A DNA stretch of 64,000 nucleotides from Chloroflexota bacterium. GTDB lineage: Bacteria > Chloroflexota > UBA6077 > JACCZL01. The translations under genes and the position numbers were made by a program. Position 1 is the first letter of the stretch. Each line of letters starts with the position of its first letter. Under the pieces are notes generated by a model, which saw nothing but the letters and a program-made list of their open reading frames with translations, was not told the origin of the DNA and searched no databases. Of this stretch, positions 36,074 through 45,087 are shown one piece after another. Where the stretch lies: positions 16,135 to 80,134 of the forward strand of contig JADZEM010000223.1 of the NCBI GenBank assembly GCA_020850535.1, given 5' to 3'.

Positions 36074-36172
36074 TCCCGTGTCATCCTGAGCGCAGCGAAG
36101 GGTCTCACCCGCTGACGCGAGCGTTGACGGCCAGCGGGTGACATCCTTCGCTGCGCTCAGGATGACACGGGA
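36074..36172. repeat. 99-base near-perfect inverted repeat (gap 35784-36237)
   Basis: Two 28-base arms (36074-36101 and 36145-36172) are exact reverse complements containing GTCATCCTGAGCGCAGCGAA. A second nested pair (TCACCCGCTG / CAGCGGGTGA) lies inside. The core is related to the elements at 8893-9027 and 38720-38825. No coding content, so probably a non-autonomous REP/MITE-like element. It sits between the acylase 3' end and the small-protein gene; the rest of this 454-base gap shows nothing definite. Confidence 0.85.
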
Positions 36173-36237
36173 TGTTGCATGCTTTGCACGCGGTCACAGC
36201 CTGATTCTGGCCGACACCGCGTGCTTTCACCCCCGTC

Positions 36238-38583
36238 TCAGGCCGGTTCGAGCGTCTGGCGGCTTTCGGCGTCTGCCTCGATGCTGGCCCAGGTGTAGAG
36301 CATCGGGTTGAGCCGCTGCTCGCTCCAGGCCGCGACTTGATCGGCGTAGTGGGGGCTGGCCGGGTGGCCGGTGCCGCCGATGGGGCTGGTCCAGCCGCTG
36401 TTGTCCCAGTCCGCGAGGTCGAAGGCGTAGCGGGTGACGGAGGAGACTGTCACGGTGAAATCGACGCCGTCTGAACAGGCATGGGTGCCGTTCTGGGGCG
36501 TGTCGCCATCACCGCCGACGCCCACGGACGGCGGATCGAGCAGGTCCGCGTACTGGGGGAAGACGCCGGAGAGCGGGTGGCGCAGGCGGGTACGGTGGAT
36601 CTCCTGCCAGCGCCAGCCGTCCTGGTCCGCGCCGAGCCGCTCGGTCAACTGGGCGACGGTGGCCGCGAGCGCCCGCGCACCGAGCGTCTCCCAGGTATCG
36701 CCCGGGGGCAGCACCGACGTGTCGCCCTGGAGCAGCAGCCCGAAGAAGACGTTGCGGAGGCGCTGGGCGGGCGGCATCACCTGGGTCGGCAGGGGATCCC
36801 ACTTGCGGCTGGCATCCACCAGCGGCCTGAAGTCGGGGCCAGCCAGGATGGCCTGGGTGATCTGCTCACGCCAGACGGCGTAGATGGTCGGCGCGACGCC
36901 ATCCGGCAGCATGTCGCCGTCCCAGGTGAGGAGGCGGTCGCGGGCAGCGGCCGAGGAGGCGTCTGCCGGCTCCAGGCGGCGGGCGAGATCGACGAACGCC
37001 GCGCTGGGGATGGAGACCTTGTCGGCGTGGACGGCCGCCATTTCGGCGATGGTGGCGGCGGGCATCTCGCGCAGGCGGGCGTTGACGCGCATGGCACGGT
37101 GCGGCGGCGACCAGTCATTGGAGATGTGGTGGGGGTAGTCCGTGCCGACGATGCGCTGGTTGGCGGTGGCGATGAAGCCCTGCTCGGGGTTGCGGGCGCG
37201 CGGCATCTCCTCGAAGGGGATGATGCCCTGCCACTCGTGCTCGCCGGTCCAGCCGGGGACGGGCAGCCAGTGGTTGGCGGCCGACCGGACGGGCACCTGC
37301 CCACGCGTCAGATATCCGATGTTGCCCGAGGTGTCGGCCATGACGAAGTTGTTGTCGGGATCGACCCAGGGGCGCTTGGCCTCCTCCAACTCGGCCACGC
37401 TGGTGGCGCGGAGCATCGGGAGGATCGACTCGAACGAGCGGTTCGGCTCGATGACGGCGAGGGCGCGGGCTGCCAGGGCCGTGCCGCTGGCGGGATCGCC
37501 GACGATGACAGGGCCGTGGTGGGTGGTGGTGATGTCGATCTCGACGGGGGCCTCGCCGCGCACCTCGATGGTCTCGGTGCGGCGGTCGGCCCTGCGCCAC
37601 TCGCCCTGGTACTGGTAGCGGGCGGGATCGCCGGGCGCGAACTTCTCGACGTACAGGTCTTGCTGGTCCGAGGTGGCGGTGGTGACGCCCCAGGCGACGT
37701 GCTGGTTGTGCCCGAAATGGGTGATGCCAGGGACGCCGACGAAGGCGTAGCCGATGGCGTCGAACTCGGGGCCTGCGATGTGGTGCTGGTAGTAGACGTT
37801 GGGCACGTCGATGGCACGGTGGGGATCGCCGGCCAGCAGCGGCTTGCCGGAGGCAGTACGGCTGCCGTGGACGGTCCAGTTGTTGCTGCCGCCGTCGACG
37901 TCCCCGAGGCCGAGCGCGAGGGCGGTGAGGCTGACCGACTCGCCGTAGCCGTCGGGCACGTCGTAATAGGTCAGGCCGGGCGGCACCACGAGCGGGGCCC
38001 TTTCGCCGGAGCCAGCACGGAGCTTCGTGATCCAGTCCGGGCCGAGGGTCTTGGCGATGCGGAGTCGCCAGAGCTTGGCGGCCATCGAGCCCATGAGCGC
38101 GTGGCGCACCTTGAAGACCGCGCCGCAGTGCCAGGGCTGCCACGGCTCGGGCTGTACGCCGAGCAACTGCAACTCGATGGGGAGGGCGATGGTGGTGCTG
38201 ATGAAGGCGTTGACGCCAGCGCTGTAGGCGTCGAGCATGGCGCGGGTCTCGGCGTTGAGGACGGCGTAGTCGGCCTGGGCGCTGGCGGCGAGGCCGAGGC
38301 GGCGGGTCAGTTTGTCGGAGTCGAGGCCGCCAGGACCGACGTAGGCGGCCCACCGTCCGAGGGCGCGGGCGCGGTCGTACTCCATATGCCAGAGGCGGTC
38401 CTGGGCGTGGACGAACCCCTGCGCGAAGAAGGCGTCATGGGTGGTGGTGGCCTTGATGTGCGGGATGCCGAGATGGTCTCGGACCACCTGGACGGGGCCG
38501 TCAAGGCCGGGCAGCGCGAGCGTGCCGTCGAGGGCGGGGATGGCCGAGCGGGCGCGCTCGGTGGGGGACGACGTGGCTGTCAC
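36238..38583 (-). CDS. Penicillin-acylase-family N-terminal-nucleophile hydrolase
   Basis: About 781 residues. The alpha-chain start VQVVRDHLGIPHIKA and FAQGFVHAQDRLWHMEYDRA are family hallmarks. The processing/catalytic site is DGGSNNWTVHGSRTASGKPL, where the Ser after Gly-Gly becomes the N-terminal nucleophile of the beta chain. HFGHNQHVAWGVTT follows. It hydrolyses amides such as acyl-homoserine lactones, N-acyl amino acids or beta-lactam side chains; the real substrate is unknown. The GTG at 38583 follows GGCAGGAGGG and is preferred over an upstream ATG at 38628. No signal peptide seen. Confidence 0.9.
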   Translation of the reverse strand: MTATSSPTERARSAIPALDGTLALPGLDGPVQVVRDHLGIPHIKATTTHDAFFAQGFVHAQDRLWHMEYDRARALGRWAAYVGPGGLDSDKLTRRLGLAASAQADYAVLNAETRAMLDAYSAGVNAFISTTIALPIELQLLGVQPEPWQPWHCGAVFKVRHALMGSMAAKLWRLRIAKTLGPDWITKLRAGSGERAPLVVPPGLTYYDVPDGYGESVSLTALALGLGDVDGGSNNWTVHGSRTASGKPLLAGDPHRAIDVPNVYYQHHIAGPEFDAIGYAFVGVPGITHFGHNQHVAWGVTTATSDQQDLYVEKFAPGDPARYQYQGEWRRADRRTETIEVRGEAPVEIDITTTHHGPVIVGDPASGTALAARALAVIEPNRSFESILPMLRATSVAELEEAKRPWVDPDNNFVMADTSGNIGYLTRGQVPVRSAANHWLPVPGWTGEHEWQGIIPFEEMPRARNPEQGFIATANQRIVGTDYPHHISNDWSPPHRAMRVNARLREMPAATIAEMAAVHADKVSIPSAAFVDLARRLEPADASSAAARDRLLTWDGDMLPDGVAPTIYAVWREQITQAILAGPDFRPLVDASRKWDPLPTQVMPPAQRLRNVFFGLLLQGDTSVLPPGDTWETLGARALAATVAQLTERLGADQDGWRWQEIHRTRLRHPLSGVFPQYADLLDPPSVGVGGDGDTPQNGTHACSDGVDFTVTVSSVTRYAFDLADWDNSGWTSPIGGTGHPASPHYADQVAAWSEQRLNPMLYTWASIEADAESRQTLEPA

Positions 38584-38719
38584 CGTTGACCCTCCTGCCA
38601 GGAGTGCGGGTGCTGTTGTGGCGATCATAGCGCCGGGGCAGGGTACGGCTCACCCCGGCATGCTGCGCGACGCCTCTGCTTGACGATTCCGCCTGCGAAG
38701 CGAGATCGCCGGCGAAGCT

Positions 38720-38825
38720 GTGTCATCCCGACCGAAGCGAGGTACGAGCGGAGTGGGGATCTTTCCCATGCAGCTGCCAGAAGATCCCTCCACGTCGCTC
38801 GCAGGCTCGCTCCGCTCGGGATGAC
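38720..38825. repeat. Dispersed palindromic repeat, copy 2
   Basis: About 106 bases with inverted ends GTCATCCCGA and TCGGGATGAC and the arm GCTCGCTCCGCTC, as at 8893-9027; the middle differs. It occupies the 274-base gap between the cysS stop and the acylase start. Confidence 0.75.
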
Positions 38826-38857
38826 CGAGAGGCTGTATGCTGCTGCCGAGCGCAGTC

Positions 38858-40063
38858 TTACCCCGGCAGCCTGGCCCCGAGGATCCCCGTCAGCGCGCGC
38901 AGGTCGGCCTGGGCGTCTGCGACCGGCCGGCCGGACTTCGCGGCTGCCAGGATACTGTCGGCCAGCTCGCGCAACACGGCGATGGCCTGCGGCGTGTCGA
39001 GGTCGTCCTCCATCGCCGCCACGAAGCGCGCGCGCAGCGCGGCCGACTCGAAGGGCGCGCCGCTGGTGCCGCCAGCGACCGTGGCCGCCGCCTCCAGGTG
39101 CGAGACCAGCAGCCCGGCCTCCACCAGCGTCCGCGGGTTCCACTCCAGCACGTCGCGGTAGCGGACGCCGGACAGGTAGAGCCGGATCGCCTCCGGGCGG
39201 TGCTCCTTGATGAGGTCGTGGACGAACACCATGTTGCCCAGCGACTTGCTCATCTTCTCGCCGTCCATCCGCAGCATGCCGATGTGCATCCAGACGCGGG
39301 CGAACGGCTTCTGGCCGGTCCAGGTCTCGGACTGGGCGATCTCCGACTCGTGGTGCGGGTAGACGAGATCGCCGCCGCCGCCGTGGATGTCCAGCGTCTC
39401 GCCCAGGTAGCGGATCGACATGGCGGAGCACTCGATGTGCCATCCTGGCCGGCCCGGCCCCCAGGGGCTGGGCCACGTCGGCTCGCCGGGCTTGGCGGCC
39501 TGCCAGAGCAGGAAGTCGATCGGCTGCTCCTTGCGCGGATCGTTGGCCGGGTCGCCGGTCTCCGTCAGGCGGACGGCCATCTCGTCGGCCGGCAGGCGGG
39601 AGAGGGAGCCGTACTCCGGATCGCTGGCGACGCGGAAGTAGACGTTTCCGTCCACCTCGTAGGCGTGCCCCTTCGAGATCAGCGTGTCGATCATCTCGAC
39701 CATCAGCGGGATCTCTTCGGTGGCGCGGGGGTACTTGACGGGCGGGAGGACGTTCAGGTTGTCGAGCGCGGTCTGGTGGATCTTGACGTACCGGTTGCCC
39801 AGCTCATCCCACGGCTCGCTAACCTCGTTGGCCTTGCGGAGGATGTCATTGTCGATGTCAGTGATGTTCTGGATGTAGCGGACCTTGTACCCCTGGTACT
39901 GGAGGAACCTGCTCAGCACGTCGAACGAGACGTAACAGAACGCATGGCCCAGGTGCGCGGTGTCGTAGGGGGTGACGCCGCAGACGTAGATGCGGACCTC
40001 GTCGCCCTCCGGCTGGAACTCTTCAATGGTCCGACTCAACGTGCTGTACAGCCGCAGGCTCAC
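38858..40063 (-). CDS. cysS: Cysteinyl-tRNA synthetase (compact form)
   Basis: About 401 residues, class I synthetase charging tRNA-Cys. YVCGVTPYDTAHLGHA holds the HIGH-type motif and first zinc Cys; WHIECSAM and YPHHESEIAQSE supply the other zinc ligands; KMSKSLGN is the KMSKS loop. It is shorter than usual CysS (about 460), with little C-terminal anticodon region. MshC, the mycothiol ligase related to CysS, has similar length and should be excluded. The GTG at 40063 is favoured by GGAG upstream; the ATG at 40099 has no ribosome site. Confidence 0.88.
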   Translation of the reverse strand: MSLRLYSTLSRTIEEFQPEGDEVRIYVCGVTPYDTAHLGHAFCYVSFDVLSRFLQYQGYKVRYIQNITDIDNDILRKANEVSEPWDELGNRYVKIHQTALDNLNVLPPVKYPRATEEIPLMVEMIDTLISKGHAYEVDGNVYFRVASDPEYGSLSRLPADEMAVRLTETGDPANDPRKEQPIDFLLWQAAKPGEPTWPSPWGPGRPGWHIECSAMSIRYLGETLDIHGGGGDLVYPHHESEIAQSETWTGQKPFARVWMHIGMLRMDGEKMSKSLGNMVFVHDLIKEHRPEAIRLYLSGVRYRDVLEWNPRTLVEAGLLVSHLEAAATVAGGTSGAPFESAALRARFVAAMEDDLDTPQAIAVLRELADSILAAAKSGRPVADAQADLRALTGILGARLPG

Positions 40064-40265
40064 GCCGCTCACTCCAAACGAGAGGTTCCGACTCGCCATT
40101 GTAGGCGCACCGTCGTGGTGCGCGTCGCCGGCAGAGGGAACACAGACCGTGCCCGATTTGTTCCCACCGGCCGCGCGCGTGGGGCCGAAAACCCGAACCC
40201 GCTCACCCACGCCATATGCTACGGTTCCAGGCAGACGCTCGGGCGGACGACGCTCGTGGAGGAGC

Positions 40266-40583
40266 ATGGTGGACGGGATCGCGCAGAATCAGGGAGATGC
40301 GCCGCGCCTCGGCTTGGGACGCCCGACCTTCGGCATGACGCGTGACCAGGGCAAGCGCGTCGAGGTGAGCCTGGCGCTCAAGAACGGCGGCAGCATCGTG
40401 GCCGTCGAGGAGCTGAGCGAGTCGATCTCGGCTGACGTGCTGGCGGACTACGCCAAGGGCCTCACGAAAGACATCGCCGAGGGCAAGCCGCGCACGTTCT
40501 CCGACGCCTGGACCGCGACCGGCCAGTACGTGTGGGTCAACCTGGCGGAAGTCGTCGCGTTCTCGCTGCGGCCGGCCAAGTAG
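40266..40583 (+). CDS. Hypothetical protein (105 residues)
   Basis: Divergent from cysS. MVDGIAQNQGDAPRLGLG..., then a compact region (VEVSLALKNGGSIVAVEELS, YVWVNLAEVVAFSLRPA) that looks like a small beta-rich domain with a helix. GGAGGAG directly precedes the ATG/GTG pair, so translation may start at GTG 40269. Family not recognised. It lies 49 bases upstream of the DUF6062-like gene and is probably co-transcribed. Confidence 0.65.
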   Translation: MVDGIAQNQGDAPRLGLGRPTFGMTRDQGKRVEVSLALKNGGSIVAVEELSESISADVLADYAKGLTKDIAEGKPRTFSDAWTATGQYVWVNLAEVVAFSLRPAK

Positions 40584-40632
40584 GCCAGCGGCTCCAGCCC
40601 ACCAGCACCGTAGGGGAGACAGGCACGCTGCA

Positions 40633-41340
40633 ATGGCGCCTCGCAAACCGCGACGCCACGCCGGCGAGCATGACCTGATCGAGGCGTTCGGGCAGCCGGG
40701 CTGCCCGGTCTGCCGCCTTGCCACCGAGGCGGTGGATGCGTACCTGACCTCGGTCTGCTACGAGCAGGTCAACGACCTTGACCTGCGCGCGCAATTGCGG
40801 ACGGCCGGGGGCTTCTGCCGGCCGCACGCCGAGCGCTTCATCCGGCAGCGGCTCGGGCAGCTCGCGGCGGCCATCGTCTACCGCGACGTGCTGAACACGG
40901 CCCGCAAGCGGCTGGCGGCCGGCGGGTGGGGCGGCCGGGGCCGCTCGATGCTCTCCGGCTGGTTCGGGCGGGCGAAGAGCGCCGCCCGCGGCCTGCCGCC
41001 GTGCCCCGGTTGCGAGGTCGAGGCCGAGGCCGAGGGCCGCTACCTGGCGGCGCTGCGGAATCGCCTGCGCGAGCCGTCCGTCCGCGAAAAGTACCAGGCC
41101 GGCGATGGCCTCTGCCTGCCGCACATCGACCAGGCGCTGGAGACGGACGACGCGGGCGCTGAGACGCTGGCGTCGGCGTCCGTCGAGATGCTGGGGACCA
41201 TCGTCGAGCAGCTCGACGAGTACATCAAGAAGCACGACTATCGCTTTCACAACCCGGTCTGGGACGGCGGCGAGGACACGCCCGAGCGTGCGGTGGAGCG
41301 GGCCGTCGGGCACCGGCCGCCGCCGGAGTTCGTGTCGTAG
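40633..41340 (+). CDS. DUF6062-like protein with duplicated CPxC...CxPH motifs
   Basis: 235 residues built from two related halves: QPGCPVCRLA ... GGFCRPHAERF and LPPCPGCEVE ... DGLCLPHIDQA. The paired CPxC and C-x-x-H elements look like two metal- or redox-active sites. The helical remainder is Arg/Ala-rich. It resembles the uncharacterised family DUF6062; this is from memory and not checked. Function unknown. ATG at 40633 with the upstream gene close by. Confidence 0.75.
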   Translation: MAPRKPRRHAGEHDLIEAFGQPGCPVCRLATEAVDAYLTSVCYEQVNDLDLRAQLRTAGGFCRPHAERFIRQRLGQLAAAIVYRDVLNTARKRLAAGGWGGRGRSMLSGWFGRAKSAARGLPPCPGCEVEAEAEGRYLAALRNRLREPSVREKYQAGDGLCLPHIDQALETDDAGAETLASASVEMLGTIVEQLDEYIKKHDYRFHNPVWDGGEDTPERAVERAVGHRPPPEFVS

Positions 41341-41415
41341 TGGCAGGCCCGGGCTTGCAACATTTCGCGGCTCGTCGCCGTCCCTCCAGTACACTTGTGG
41401 CTGGGGCCGTGTTCG

Positions 41416-44400
41416 ATGATTTGTCCCCGCTGCCAGGAGCTCACCCCCGACGACAGCAAGTTCTGTAACCAGTGCGGAACTGCGCTGTCGCTCGTCTGTG
41501 AGTCCTGCTCGACCGTCAACACCGTCGGCAGTCGCTTCTGCTCGCAGTGCGGCCGGCCGCTCCTGACGGGCGGCCTCCCGAGCGCTGGCGAGCGTGGGCT
41601 GGCGCGCTCCCCGATTCTCGGGGACGAGCAGCGGCGTCCCGTGACCGTCGTGTTTGCCGACATCGTCGGGTTCACGGCGCTCTCGGAGCGGCTCGATCCT
41701 GAAGAGGTGCGCGACGTGACCGCCGCCTGTTTCGGGCGGCTGGTCGAGGAGATCGTGCGGCGGGGCGGGACCGTTGACAAGTTCATCGGCGATGCGGTGA
41801 TGGCTCTGTTCGGCACGCCCGTCGCCCACGAGGACGACGCCGTCCGGGCTGTCGACGCTGCCCTGGCGATGCAGGCCACGCTGGGCGAGATCAACGGCGA
41901 GCTGGAGCGGGACCACGGCCTGCGCCTGGAGCTGCGGATCGGGGTGAACACCGGCGAGGTGGTGGCGGGCGTCCGCGAGGTCGGTGGGTTCCACGACGCC
42001 ACCGTCATCGGGGACACCGTCAACACGGCCTCGCGGCTGCAGACGGCGGCCCCGCCCAGCAGCGTCCTCGTCGGCGAGATGACTGCCCGCCTCGCGCGGC
42101 ACCTGTTCGAGCTGGAGCCGACGCTGCCGCTCACCCTCAAGGGAAAGGCCGAGCCGGTCCAGGCGTACCGCGCGCTCGGGCCGCTGACCACCGTGCCGCT
42201 GGCCGACGCCGCCACCTTGCCCATCGTCGGGCGGGCCGACGAGCTGACCGCCCTGGCGGCTCGGCTGGATCGCCTGGAGGCCGGCGAGGGCGGCATCGTC
42301 GTGGTGACCGGCGAGCCGGGCGCGGGGAAGTCGCGCCTGCTGGCCGAGATGAAGCGGATGGTGGACGCCCGTCCGTCCCTCCGGATGGCGGAGGCCCACG
42401 CGACGCCGTACGGCCCCGGCCAGACGGTCCTGATGTACGCGCCCTGGGCCTGGGCGTTCTTCGGCTACGAGTTGATCGATCTCGCGGCGGCCCGGGCGGT
42501 GGACGCGCAGGCCGGCAGCATCGACGACGGCCCTGACAGCCTCGGTGTGCGGACCGTCAACCGGCTGCGCGCCCGCCTGGACGGGCTGGGCGTCCCCGAA
42601 GCGCTGCCGTTCCTCTGCTTCCTGCTGGAGCTTCCCCGCCCGGCGATCCATGCCGACCTGGAAGACCTCTCCCAGGAAGAGCTGCACCGCCGCAGCCTGC
42701 GCGCCGTCCGCAAGCTGCACCGCCAGCTTGCCGCCGAGGGGCCGTGCGTGGTGCTCATGGACGATCTCCACTGGGCCGGCCCGACGATCCTCAACTTTCT
42801 GGAAGCGGCCGGCGAGCTGAGCGTCGAGTCGCCGCTGCTGCTGGTGCTCAGCTTCCGGTCGGACGTGGACGCGCCCTCCTGGGCGCTCCGCGAGCACGCC
42901 CGGCGCGTCGCCGGGGATCGGTACGTCGAGCTGGCGCTCCAGCCGCTGGCCCAGGCCGAGACGCGGCTGCTGGCGCGGGCGCTGCTGGGTGGCGCAGCGC
43001 TCGACGCGCAGGCCGAGAAGCTTCTGCTCTCGCGGATCGACGGCAACCCGCTGTACGCCTTCCAGATGATCCAGACGCTGGTGGACCGGGGCGCGCTGGT
43101 GGTCCGCGACCGGCAGGTGATCCTCGACGCCGAGGCGGCGCAACGTATCCCGGAGTCGCTCCAGGCGACCATCCTGGCGCGCATCGACCGGCTGCCGGAG
43201 GAGGCGCGCCGCGTGGTGCAGACCGGGGCCGTGCTCGGGCGGACGTTCTCAGGCCAGTTGCTGACGCGCGTCTTCGGGGACGGGCCAGCGCTGGAGCGCG
43301 GCGTCCGCGAAGCGATCAAGGCCGGGGTGCTGGTCGAGCGCCCGAATCCGGTCCTGCCTGGCTACACCTTCACCCAGAGCCTCGTGCAGGAAGTGGCCGA
43401 GCGGACGCTGCTGCTCCGGCGTCGTCGCGAGCTGCACCGGCTGACGCTGGATGCCATCGAGGCGCTCTATCCAGACGAGCTGAGCGCCCACGCCGAGGGG
43501 CTGACCCGCCACGCGATGGAAGCGGAGGCCTGGGAGGCGGGGGCGCGCTACGCCCTGCTGGCGGCCGAGCGTGCGTCCGCTGGCTACTCCACCCGTGAGG
43601 CGTTGCGACACTACGATCTCGGGCTGGAGGCCGCCGAGCGTCTCGCGGAGGAGGCCTCGCCGTTGATCCGCTGTGAGCTGCTGGCCGGGCGTGGCCGGAT
43701 GCTCTGGAACATCGGGCAGGTGGACGAGAGCGCGGCGGCGTTCCAGGCCGCGTTCGACGTTGCCAGGGCGTCCGCCTTTGCCGAGGAGGCGCTGGCGGCG
43801 AACCGGCTCGATCCCCGCCGCTGGCAGGCGCGGCTGGCCCTCCAGGCCGCGACGATCTTCCTCCAGCAGCTCGACATCGACGCCGCCAGCGCCACCGTCG
43901 ACGCGGCGTTCGGCGTGCTCAACGACACCCATCCCGAGCTGGCGAGTGCCTGGGCGCTGCGGTCCTCGGTGCTGATGCACCGCAACCAGACCGCCGACGC
44001 CGCCCAGGCTGCGCGCACGGCGCTGCGGCTGGCCCTGGCGACGGGCGGTTTCGAGGAACGCTCGCGGGCGTACTCGGCGCTGACCAAGCCCGGGCTGGCC
44101 GGCGAGATCGGCCCGGACATCGCGCGGTACGCTCAGGAGGCGATTCGGCTGGCGCGCGAGCACGGCCAGGACTTCGTGCTGTTCGAGGCGTTGATCTCGG
44201 CGGAGGTGCTGCGGCAGATCTGCCTGCAGCCGCACACGCCGGACGCCCTGGCGCACGCCCAGGAAGCGCTCGACCTGGCGCTGAAGATGGATTCCGTGGT
44301 GGCCGAGGGCTGCGCGCGGATCATCCTGGGCGCGGCGAACATGACGGGTGGGCACTGGGACGACGCCGAGCGCGAGCTGACCTCCGACGTGGCCGTGCAG

Positions 44401-45087
44401 TGCGCGATCACGGCCGCTGCCATGATGCGCGGCATTGTGCTGGCGCGGCTGCTCTCGGCGCGCGGCAAGCTCGACGCAGCCGGCGCGGTGCTGGCGGCGC
44501 TCGACGAGCACAGCTACCCGCACGGCGACGTCTGGTTCCTGACCTCGGTGATGGTCTACCGGCTGGCGGCCGGCGACGTGGGCGGTGCGCGCCGGGCCGT
44601 CGCCGAAGCGACGGCGGCTCAGGATCGTATCGGGTGCCTGACCTGCGAGGGGATGCTCGGCGGGATGGGCTCCGAGGTGCTGGCGGCCATCGGCGACCGC
44701 GAGCAGGCGTTGGCGCTGGCCGCGCGGGCGGACCATGCCGGGGAGGGCGCGTATCTCGCCGGCCGGCTGATGGCGGCCCGGGCCAGGGTGAATGTGGCGC
44801 TCGACCTGGGCGACTGGGAGACGGCCATCGTCACGGCGACGGATGCCCTGCCGCTGGCCGAGGGTGTCGGGCAGCCGTTCGAGTCGGCCCGCCTGCTGCA
44901 GCTCCTGGGAACAGCCTACGCGTGGCGCGCTCGGGCCGGCGACACGGTCCAGGCGCAGGGTCTGCTGCGCGATGCCGCCGCGCTCTTCGAGTCGATGGGG
45001 GCGCGCCCGTCGCTGGAGGCCACCCTCGCGGAGCTGGGCCGTTTGGACGGGGCCGCGAGCGAGAAAACGGCGCTGCCATCGACGTGA
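41416..45087 (+). CDS. Zinc-ribbon / class III cyclase / AAA ATPase / TPR signalling protein
   Basis: 1223 residues. The N-terminus has two zinc ribbons (C3, C6, C17, C20 and C28, C31, C42, C45). A class III adenylate/guanylate cyclase domain follows (VVFADIVGFTALSE with metal Asp82, DKFIGDAVMALFG, VIGDTVNTASRL). The P-loop GEPGAGKS lies at 299-306, with LMDDLHWAG as Walker B of the STAND-like AAA ATPase. The rest is helical TPR-type repeats to the end. Cytoplasmic sensor of unknown input, making cAMP or cGMP. ATG at 41416 is preferred to TTG at 41395; ribosome site weak. Confidence 0.9.
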   Translation: MICPRCQELTPDDSKFCNQCGTALSLVCESCSTVNTVGSRFCSQCGRPLLTGGLPSAGERGLARSPILGDEQRRPVTVVFADIVGFTALSERLDPEEVRDVTAACFGRLVEEIVRRGGTVDKFIGDAVMALFGTPVAHEDDAVRAVDAALAMQATLGEINGELERDHGLRLELRIGVNTGEVVAGVREVGGFHDATVIGDTVNTASRLQTAAPPSSVLVGEMTARLARHLFELEPTLPLTLKGKAEPVQAYRALGPLTTVPLADAATLPIVGRADELTALAARLDRLEAGEGGIVVVTGEPGAGKSRLLAEMKRMVDARPSLRMAEAHATPYGPGQTVLMYAPWAWAFFGYELIDLAAARAVDAQAGSIDDGPDSLGVRTVNRLRARLDGLGVPEALPFLCFLLELPRPAIHADLEDLSQEELHRRSLRAVRKLHRQLAAEGPCVVLMDDLHWAGPTILNFLEAAGELSVESPLLLVLSFRSDVDAPSWALREHARRVAGDRYVELALQPLAQAETRLLARALLGGAALDAQAEKLLLSRIDGNPLYAFQMIQTLVDRGALVVRDRQVILDAEAAQRIPESLQATILARIDRLPEEARRVVQTGAVLGRTFSGQLLTRVFGDGPALERGVREAIKAGVLVERPNPVLPGYTFTQSLVQEVAERTLLLRRRRELHRLTLDAIEALYPDELSAHAEGLTRHAMEAEAWEAGARYALLAAERASAGYSTREALRHYDLGLEAAERLAEEASPLIRCELLAGRGRMLWNIGQVDESAAAFQAAFDVARASAFAEEALAANRLDPRRWQARLALQAATIFLQQLDIDAASATVDAAFGVLNDTHPELASAWALRSSVLMHRNQTADAAQAARTALRLALATGGFEERSRAYSALTKPGLAGEIGPDIARYAQEAIRLAREHGQDFVLFEALISAEVLRQICLQPHTPDALAHAQEALDLALKMDSVVAEGCARIILGAANMTGGHWDDAERELTSDVAVQCAITAAAMMRGIVLARLLSARGKLDAAGAVLAALDEHSYPHGDVWFLTSVMVYRLAAGDVGGARRAVAEATAAQDRIGCLTCEGMLGGMGSEVLAAIGDREQALALAARADHAGEGAYLAGRLMAARARVNVALDLGDWETAIVTATDALPLAEGVGQPFESARLLQLLGTAYAWRARAGDTVQAQGLLRDAAALFESMGARPSLEATLAELGRLDGAASEKTALPST

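Noticed and set aside
41355..41395. TTGCAA and TACACT as a promoter for the zinc-ribbon cyclase gene
   Set aside because: The spacing is 29 bases, too long for a sigma-70-type promoter.
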